Of a stretch of DNA of 12,435 bases, positions 8,210 through 12,435 are shown one piece after another. Numbering within the stretch: position 1 is the stretch's first letter; each line of letters begins with the position of its first letter. Under the pieces are notes generated by a model. The model was given only the letters and a program-made list of their open reading frames with translations. It did no database searches and was not told the origin of the DNA. Source of the stretch: JAVBNU01 sp964617065. Lineage in GTDB: Bacteria; Cyanobacteriota; Vampirovibrionia; Gastranaerophilales; Gastranaerophilaceae. The position numbers were made by a program, and so were the translations under genes. The stretch lies in contig CAZTVM010000060.1 in the NCBI GenBank assembly GCA_964617065.1, forward strand, positions 1 to 12,435, written 5' to 3'.

Positions 8210-9070
8210 ATGGGGAATTTAGTATGCGGCGCAGCCGGGAAGTTATTTTATGCAGGAAAACTGCACGACATGCAAGGTCGGTTATCTCGTGTAGCCGAAA
8301 GAAGAACAAAAAATGCTACGAAAATAGCTGATTTAATCACTCGTAGAAATAGATCTAAACGTTTCAACAGAGGTCGTTATAATTCGTTTATGTCAGCTAA
8401 AATGCCGATGTATATCAGAAAAAAACCTGCGGAGGGCCCTCAGGCTAACAACACATCTACCTTAACTCAGGAAGAACTTCAACGGCTTGCAGGAAGCACT
8501 AAGCAAGACCAATTTGTTGTTTGTCAAGATAATACCATCAGGGTACCAAATTTACAAGGACAATTGACGTATGACGCAGCAGGGAATACTATAGCAAAAG
8601 ATGAAGGTTTAGTGAGGGAAAGTTCTAACGCCGCTCTGATAGACCCCCTCAACAGTAGTACGACTAACTCTACGAATAACCTTATCGGCACAAGTGACCA
8701 AATCGAAGTAAGTTTTCTTCCACCGATTGATGGTAATTCCGGATGGAGACAAATGACGATTCAAGAAATAACAGCATTTATGGCAGGTAAATATGGCCAG
8801 TTAGAAGCAGGACAAGAAAATCTATTAAACGCTCAAGGTCAGCAAATGGTAGATGCAGCCCATTTCGCATGTCAACTGGACGATGAAGCAGACGAATGGT
8901 ACTTCGAGTCAGTGAAAGCAATGCTTGAAGTCGAAGACAAAGAACTCGATATGGAGCAAAAGACTTTGGAATCATCCCTTAAATTACTTGAAGGCTTGCA
9001 AAAATCCCATGAACAATTATTTGACTCAGCTGCGAAAGATGCAGCGCCTAAATTTACAGGTAATGGTTAA
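8210..9070 (+). CDS. Hypothetical protein, basic N-terminus, acidic helical C-terminus
   Basis: The 286-residue protein starts at ATG 8210, 8 nt after AAGGAG, and ends 25 bp before a strong terminator, so it is a well-supported single-gene unit. Residues 1-75 are rich in Arg and Lys (for example RSKRFNRGRYN). Residues 75-165 are Asn/Ser/Thr/Gln-rich and probably flexible. Residues 175-270 form an acidic, helix-prone region with heptad-like spacing (ESVKAMLEVEDKELDMEQK), suggesting a coiled coil. No signal peptide, transmembrane segment or enzyme motif is seen, and I do not recognise the family. The charge asymmetry could suit a scaffold, chaperone-like or nucleic-acid-associated protein, but that is speculation. 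Its long leader (at least 100 nt) has no visible riboswitch. Confidence 0.85.
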   Translation: MGNLVCGAAGKLFYAGKLHDMQGRLSRVAERRTKNATKIADLITRRNRSKRFNRGRYNSFMSAKMPMYIRKKPAEGPQANNTSTLTQEELQRLAGSTKQDQFVVCQDNTIRVPNLQGQLTYDAAGNTIAKDEGLVRESSNAALIDPLNSSTTNSTNNLIGTSDQIEVSFLPPIDGNSGWRQMTIQEITAFMAGKYGQLEAGQENLLNAQGQQMVDAAHFACQLDDEADEWYFESVKAMLEVEDKELDMEQKTLESSLKLLEGLQKSHEQLFDSAAKDAAPKFTGNG

Positions 9071-9095
9071 TTCTCGAACCTCGAATAGACCTCGA

Positions 9096-9127
9096 AAAAA
9101 AACGCCTATCCCCATGGGCGTTTTTTT
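9096..9127 (+). terminator. Intrinsic terminator
   Basis: CGCC at 9103-9106 pairs with GGCG at 9117-9120, extended by an A-run on the left (9096-9102) and a seven-T run on the right (9121-9127), around a 10-nt loop. It ends the transcript of the gene stopping at 9070. The A/T symmetry could let it work on the other strand too, but no gene converges on it. Confidence 0.88.
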
Positions 9128-9256
9128 ATGTTGCTGCTAAGCATTACGTTTTTTATCGAAATAGGTATAGTCAAAGTTACTCTCGCAGTTACATACGAAA
9201 AAGTACAAGACAGCAAATTTATTTTGATATAAAATTTAAAATAAAGGAGATTTGTG

Positions 9257-9880
9257 ATGAAAGTTATATTAGTAAACGGGAGTCCACACGCAAAAGGTTG
9301 TACTTACACTGCATTAAGTGAAATTAGGCAAACTCTCAATGAAGAAGGAATCGAAGCTGAAATTTTTCAACTCGGAACCACTGCTGTACAAGGTTGTACA
9401 GCTTGCGGAAATTGCGCAAAAACAGGACTATGCGTTTTGGATGATTGTATAAACAAGTTTGTAGAACTTGCTGAAAATGCTGACGGCTTTATCTTCGGCT
9501 CTCCGGTGTATTTTGCCTCTGCGAATGGTTCTTTGATTTCGTTTATGGATAGAGCTTTTTATGTCGGTAACAAGCGAAATGCGTTTTATTTAAAGCCTGC
9601 TGCAGCTGTTGTATCTGCTCGTAGAGCCGGCACTACCGCTACTTTCGATGTAATCAATAAATATTTCACTATATCTCAAATGCCGGTTATTCCTTCACAA
9701 TATTGGAATAATGTACACGGCTCAACGCCTGATGATGTTACAAAAGATTTAGAAGGCTTGCAGACTATGCGCACGTTAGCCAGAAATATGGCTTGGTTTT
9801 TAAAATGCAAAGAAGCTGGCGCTAAAGCAAATGTGCCTTTACCTAAAATAGAAAATAAATTACGCACAAATTTTATATAA
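9257..9880 (+). CDS. Iron-sulfur flavoprotein / NAD(P)H-dependent FMN reductase family
   Basis: This 207-residue flavodoxin-fold protein opens with a beta strand and an FMN-phosphate loop (VILVNGSPHAKGCTYTAL, 3-20). It continues with GSPVYFASANGSLISFMDR, the flavin-contact segment of the NADPH-dependent FMN reductase family (PF03358). C47, C50, C53 and C59 form a C-x2-C-x2-C-x5-C cluster (GCTACGNCAKTGLC), matching the compact cysteine motif of archaeal-type iron-sulfur flavoproteins that bind 4Fe-4S; C64 follows. It is probably a cytoplasmic electron-transfer or quinone/metal-reducing flavoprotein; the partner is unknown. ATG at 9257 is preferred over the adjacent GTG at 9254, because AAGGAGA at 9244-9250 is 6 nt before the ATG and only 3 nt before the GTG. 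It forms a single-gene unit. Confidence 0.87.
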   Translation: MKVILVNGSPHAKGCTYTALSEIRQTLNEEGIEAEIFQLGTTAVQGCTACGNCAKTGLCVLDDCINKFVELAENADGFIFGSPVYFASANGSLISFMDRAFYVGNKRNAFYLKPAAAVVSARRAGTTATFDVINKYFTISQMPVIPSQYWNNVHGSTPDDVTKDLEGLQTMRTLARNMAWFLKCKEAGAKANVPLPKIENKLRTNFI

Positions 9881-9987
9881 AAAATTATTATTTAATTAAG
9901 TATTGTAAAATTTTAAAAAATTTATCAGGTGTTTAGGCAACTTTATAAAATCTCAGCTTTTTACTTATGAGAAAGGAAGATGTGTAA

Positions 9988-11235
9988 ATGTCTGAAAATT
10001 TGATAAAAAGTACTAATTCGTCGTCACATTTGTTTCATTCAAATGTTGTTGCCCCTGAAAAGAAATCTACAAGTACATCTACTGCGAATAAGCCTGATAC
10101 TTTTATTAAAGAAAAGCCCAGCAAAACTAGTAATTCAGAGCAAAAAACTAATAATAAAAAATTTTATGCAGTCATGTTCGGCTTATTTGGACTGACTGCA
10201 GTATCGATGGCTATTAATCACCACTATACTAATAAATCACTTTCTAAAACTATGAACGAATTTCTATCTAAAATTATTAGACCAACGGAAGAAAATAGTA
10301 ATTTAAAAATAAATATTTTAGACTTGAGTAAAGATGCGACTACAAAACCAATAGAAGAATTATCAGGTTTAGATGCAATGAAAGAGCTGGTTAACTGCAT
10401 AAAAACTCTTAAAAGTAATACTGAGATAACTGAAGCTCACAGAGCAACACCACCTTCGTCGTTGCTTTTATGGGGTGTGCCCGGCACAGGAAAAACAACT
10501 GCAGCAAGAGGAATTGCTAAATCTTTGGGCGCTGATTTCATTGAATTGGAAAAAGATATTTTTAATTCTGAATATGTACACAAAGGCGCTAAACAACTAG
10601 GTGAATTATGTAAGCAAATTGATACTTATGCAGCTGAAAATCCTAATAAGCCTATTGTTGTATTTATTGATGAAATTGATAGTATCATATCGACTGATAT
10701 GAGTGCGACTGCTACTCACAGTGAAGATATGATTAATACTTTAAAAACAAATCTGGAAAATTTTAGGAAACGAAAGAATATTATTTTCATTGGAGCGACA
10801 AATAAAGACCCCGGTGGAATTAAAACCGATAATCTGTTTGTACAACTAAACTCCGCTATTCACAGCCGCTTTGACCGTGTTGTAGAAATTGATTTACCGA
10901 TTCCTGCTGCTATTAAAGACGCTTTCGCTAAATTAGCAACAGTCTCAGGCGAATCTAAATTCACTGATGGGGAACTCGGTAACATTGCACAAGCATTTAA
11001 TGAGTTAAAAATGTCATATAGAGATATTAAAAATGTGAGCAAACAACTCCAAGAATTAGACGCTACACAAGCAATCACAAATAAGGGTTCGTATAATTCT
11101 AGTCAGAATTTAATCGATATCCTGACTAAAGATGAAAAAATCGGCTATGATCCGGTTAGGAAAATAGCGATGGATACAAGTGCTAAACAGAAAATTATAA
11201 CGGAATTACAATCTGCATTAAATCCGACGAAATAA
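9988..11235 (+). CDS. Membrane-anchored AAA+ ATPase, no protease domain
   Basis: The 415-residue protein has a Ser/Thr/Lys-rich tail (1-56), one transmembrane segment (about 59-76, FYAVMFGLFGLTAVSMAI) and an AAA+ module. Walker A is GVPGTGKTT (163-171), Walker B is VVFIDEID with Asp228-Glu229, sensor 1 is GATNKD with Asn272, and the arginine-finger region is SRFDR (Arg294, Arg297). The motifs are closest to the classical AAA clade (FtsH, spastin, BCS1-like). The FtsH zinc-protease domain is absent: there is no HEXXH and too little sequence remains. It is therefore likely a membrane-bound unfoldase or remodelling ATPase whose substrate is unknown. The ATG at 9988 follows AAGGAAG by 8 nt. A TATAAA at 9944-9949 may be its -10 box. 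It stands alone, upstream of the REP/tRNA region. Confidence 0.9.
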   Translation: MSENLIKSTNSSSHLFHSNVVAPEKKSTSTSTANKPDTFIKEKPSKTSNSEQKTNNKKFYAVMFGLFGLTAVSMAINHHYTNKSLSKTMNEFLSKIIRPTEENSNLKINILDLSKDATTKPIEELSGLDAMKELVNCIKTLKSNTEITEAHRATPPSSLLLWGVPGTGKTTAARGIAKSLGADFIELEKDIFNSEYVHKGAKQLGELCKQIDTYAAENPNKPIVVFIDEIDSIISTDMSATATHSEDMINTLKTNLENFRKRKNIIFIGATNKDPGGIKTDNLFVQLNSAIHSRFDRVVEIDLPIPAAIKDAFAKLATVSGESKFTDGELGNIAQAFNELKMSYRDIKNVSKQLQELDATQAITNKGSYNSSQNLIDILTKDEKIGYDPVRKIAMDTSAKQKIITELQSALNPTK

Positions 11236-11255
11236 GCATTTTTTAATTCTTTTTT

Positions 11256-11329
11256 GTTGGGCAAGTATGCCCAACCTACATAAATACATAATTGAATTTC
11301 AAATTGTCGGTTGGGCTTACCTGCCCAAC
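11256..11329. repeat. REPIN (inverted REP pair), left
   Basis: Palindrome 1 (11256-11275) is in minus orientation and palindrome 2 (11310-11329) in plus orientation, judged by the loop ATACTT, or its variant TTACCT in palindrome 2. They are separated by a 34-bp spacer. Read in each palindrome's own direction, the preceding 4 nt are GTAG for palindrome 1 and GTCG for palindrome 2. This is the layout of REPs and REPINs served by RAYT transposases: a short tetranucleotide before a hairpin, in inverted pairs. Confidence 0.8.
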
Positions 11330-11482
11330 GTTTCTCACATAAGCAAATTTCAAATTGCCGGTTGGGCATACTTGCCCAACGTTTCTCACATAAGCAAATT
11401 TCAAATTGTCGGTTGAACATACTTGCCCAACGTTTCTCACATAAGCAAATTTTAAATTGTCGGTTGGGCATACTTGCCCAAC
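11310..11482 (+). repeat. 51-bp tandem array of four REP units
   Basis: Palindromes start at 11310, 11361, 11412 and 11463, an exact 51-bp period made of a 20-bp palindrome and a near-identical 31-bp linker. Consensus palindrome: GTTGGGCATACTTGCCCAAC. Variants are a changed loop in the first, and GTTGAAC for GTTGGGC in the third, which weakens its hairpin. Because 51 is divisible by 3, frames stay open across the array on both strands, with a 17-residue periodic product. I regard those frames as non-coding side effects. Confidence 0.92.
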
Positions 11483-11517
11483 AACCTGCATAACCTGCGA
11501 AGCAGCTACGAAAAGAA

Positions 11518-11535
11518 TCGGAACGACAGGATTTG
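11518..11535 (-). pseudogene. tRNA-Pro 3'-end fragment (18 nt)
   Basis: These 18 nt are identical to 12234-12251, the discriminator base, the 3' strand of the acceptor stem, the 3' strand of the T stem and part of the T loop of the intact tRNA-Pro. Homology stops abruptly at 11536. A short tRNA 3'-end copy at the far side of an insert is the usual footprint of integration or duplication at a tRNA gene. Confidence 0.82.
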
Positions 11536-11559
11536 CACGACAAACAACGTTTTCCAAGT

Positions 11560-12096
11560 TTATTCGAAATTAAAATCTTTTATATTAACAATATCCATTG
11601 AACTTCCCCAATTTTCTTCGTAAAGTCCTTCTTTAACAAATTTATGAAATGAAGAGAACTCCCAATCTTTGACATTTTGTACAATGCCGTGTTTTACAGG
11701 GTTATAATGAACATAATTTATTTGATTTTCTAAATCATTTTCGCTAATTATAGTATGCTCGAAATAACGGCGCTGAAATATTCCTTTTTCTCTTTTATTT
11801 TTGTATCCTGATTTTAAATTGTCGGTTGAACATACTTGCCCAACGTTTTTCGAAAAATAATGTTTTATTGACGAGATGATTTTTGGATATTCCTCAATTT
11901 TTTTAGGATTTATAATCAAATGAATATGTTCAGGTAAAACACAAATGGCAACAATTTTAAATGTATAATTATTTAAAGTATTTTTAAAAGCATTTCTTAG
12001 AATTTCTATATGATTTATTAAAATGCTTTTTCGATTGTATGTCGTTAATATTAAATGAACACAAGTATTTTGTATAAAAACTCTACGATAATCCAT
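11560..12096 (-). CDS. REP-associated tyrosine transposase (RAYT, Y1/HUH)
   Basis: This 178-residue single-domain protein belongs to the IS200-like Y1 transposase superfamily (PF01797), RAYT branch. The HUH metal-site motif is LPEHIHLI (His57, His59). The family signature IFQRRYFEHTI (106-116) is followed by INYVHYNPVKHG (126-137), which supplies the nucleophilic tyrosine (Tyr128 is the likely one) that forms a 5'-phosphotyrosine with single-stranded DNA. RAYTs are typically single-copy and cut and join REP hairpins, and the flanking REPs fit that role. Residues 85-95 (VGQVCSTDNLK) are encoded by a REP palindrome inside the gene. All motifs are intact on either side, so it may still be active. 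No good ribosome site precedes ATG 12096, so expression may be low. Confidence 0.92.
   Translation of the reverse strand: MDYRRVFIQNTCVHLILTTYNRKSILINHIEILRNAFKNTLNNYTFKIVAICVLPEHIHLIINPKKIEEYPKIISSIKHYFSKNVGQVCSTDNLKSGYKNKREKGIFQRRYFEHTIISENDLENQINYVHYNPVKHGIVQNVKDWEFSSFHKFVKEGLYEENWGSSMDIVNIKDFNFE
11811..11848 (+). repeat. REP palindrome inside the transposase gene
   Basis: These 38 bp match the REP unit: a 14-nt linker end with GTCG, then the palindrome variant starting GTTGAAC (11825-11844), then GTTT. The variant is the same one seen at 11412-11431, while the linker end matches the unit before 11463. On the minus strand it supplies VGQVCSTDNLK in frame to the transposase, between its HUH motif and its QRRYFEH motif. 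Confidence 0.9.
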
Positions 12097-12113
12097 AGAA
12101 TTATTCTAACATA

Positions 12114-12233
12114 AATTCTTTTTTGTTGGGCAAGTATGCCCAACCGACAATTTGAAATTCAATTATGTATTTATGTAGGTTGGGCATACTTGCCCAACAA
12201 CCTGCATAACCTGCGAAGCAACAACGAAAAGAA

Positions 12234-12251
<18 letters not shown>
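12114..12251 (+). repeat. Right flanking module of RAYT unit
   Basis: This is the 138-bp direct-repeat partner of 11245-11535, lacking the three extra 51-bp units. It holds the same 11-nt T-rich lead, a REP pair with the intervening 34 bp reversed, and a 53-bp tail whose last 18 nt are the 3' part of the functional tRNA-Pro. It starts 17 bp upstream of the transposase start codon and so also forms its promoter-proximal region. Confidence 0.88.
12125..12198. repeat. REPIN (inverted REP pair), right
   Basis: Palindromes at 12125-12144 (minus) and 12179-12198 (plus) are perfect reverse complements over 20 bp and flank a 34-bp spacer at 12145-12178. The spacer is the exact reverse complement of 11276-11309 in the left REPIN, so here the minus palindrome has GTCG and the plus palindrome has GTAG before it, the opposite of the left pair. 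Confidence 0.85.
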
Positions 12252-12293
<42 letters not shown>

Positions 12294-12307
<14 letters not shown>

Positions 12308-12435
12308 ACAACTATTTAATTTTCAATCGGCTTGGTAGCACATGCTACATTTCTAAATCGCAAGCTTTTCGCTTGCTCAGTGCGCTACGTCCCGACAACT
12401 ATTTAATTTTCAATCGGCTTGGTAGCACATGCTAC
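12294..12435. repeat. 87-bp-spaced direct repeat at tRNA 5' end
   Basis: A 55-bp sequence at 12294-12348 recurs identically at 12381-12435, where the window ends. It contains the first 14 nt of tRNA-Pro, the 27 nt upstream of it, and a hairpin GTAGC-ACAT-GCTAC. The 32 nt between copies hold a second hairpin, GCAAGC-TTTTC-GCTTGC (12360-12376). It may be the first period of a longer tandem array, or an assembly effect at a contig edge. Confidence 0.85.
12381..12394 (-). pseudogene. tRNA-Pro 5'-end fragment (14 nt)
   Basis: TGCGCTACGTCCCG is identical to 12294-12307, the 5' acceptor strand and start of the D stem of tRNA-Pro. Beyond it the sequence diverges at once (CTCAG in place of the D-loop side), so no second tRNA is encoded here. 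If the duplicated 27-nt upstream region carries the tRNA promoter, it could drive a short abortive RNA. Confidence 0.75.

Larger units (their letters stand above)
11245..11535 (+). repeat. Left flanking module of RAYT unit
   Basis: In order it holds a T-rich 11-nt lead (11245-11255), a REP pair (11256-11329), three extra 51-bp units (11330-11482) and a 53-bp tail that ends inside a tRNA-Pro 3' fragment. The lead with the first palindrome (31 bp) is identical to 12114-12144. Positions 11463-11535 match 12179-12251 with two differences in 73 bp. It begins 9 bp after the AAA+ ATPase stop codon and probably forms part of that transcript's 3' end. Confidence 0.88.

Noticed and set aside
8925..9140. 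ORF overlapping the 3' end of the gene at 8210 and its terminator
   Set aside because: It runs through the terminator hairpin and has no ribosome site.
9988..11235. FtsH protease
   Set aside because: The AAA core is similar, but there is no HEXXH zinc site and no room for the protease domain.
11256..11275. Intrinsic terminator after the AAA+ ATPase gene
   Set aside because: The T-run precedes the hairpin on the plus strand and would be an A-run after it on the minus strand, so it lacks the U-tail needed.
11256..11482. CRISPR array
   Set aside because: The regular 51-bp spacing is suggestive, but the linkers are nearly identical rather than unique and no cas genes are present.
11145..11557. 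Two overlapping minus-strand ORFs and one plus-strand ORF across the REP array
   Set aside because: They exist because the 51-bp unit is a multiple of three. They consist of the repeated peptide, overlap the AAA+ gene or the tRNA fragment, and have no ribosome sites.

Overview
This is an AT-rich window with short intergenic gaps and clear Shine-Dalgarno sites, so it is bacterial. It ends in a tRNA-Pro(GGG) gene. The mix of housekeeping genes with long low-complexity or eukaryote-flavoured proteins (a calcium-loop/coiled-coil protein, an enlarged glycogen synthase, a membrane-anchored AAA+ ATPase) would suit a gut-type, low-GC lineage such as Gastranaerophilales (Melainabacteria). That placement is inference only; no marker gene here settles it.

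Layout. Positions 1-935 hold the 3' end of pyrG (CTP synthase) and a family-2 glycosyltransferase on the + strand. A minus-strand gene (1067-2668) encodes a protein with seven EF-hand/dockerin-like calcium loops and a coiled-coil half. It diverges from a 728-residue GT5 glycogen synthase (2920-5106), which abuts, stop codon to stop codon, a minus-strand 23S rRNA uracil-C5 methyltransferase of the RlmD type (5107-6483). A small unknown protein (6660-7037) and tpiA (7143-7919, minus) converge on a bidirectional terminator. On the + strand follow an unknown 286-residue protein with its own terminator (8210-9127), an iron-sulfur-type flavoprotein (9257-9880) and an orphan AAA+ ATPase with one transmembrane segment (9988-11235).

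The accessory region, 11245-12435, is the most interesting part. A single-copy REP-associated tyrosine transposase (RAYT, 11560-12096, minus) lies between two copies of a 138-bp module. Each copy contains a pair of inverted 20-bp palindromes (a REPIN) and ends with the last 18 nt of the adjacent tRNA-Pro. The left copy has been enlarged by three extra 51-bp repeat units. The 34-bp segment between the paired palindromes is perfectly inverted in one copy relative to the other. Another palindrome lies inside the transposase reading frame, and a decayed solitary copy lies just downstream of tpiA. The intact tRNA-Pro lies at the right edge, with a 55-bp repeat that includes its first 14 nt recurring 87 bp further on and running into the window end.

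How the genes work together: the housekeeping genes (pyrG, tpiA, glgA, rlmD) serve unrelated core functions (CTP synthesis, glycolysis, storage glucan, rRNA modification) and mostly look like separate transcription units. The transposase, the palindromes and the tRNA-Pro are best read as one system: a REP/REPIN-mobilising enzyme and its substrates lodged at a tRNA gene.
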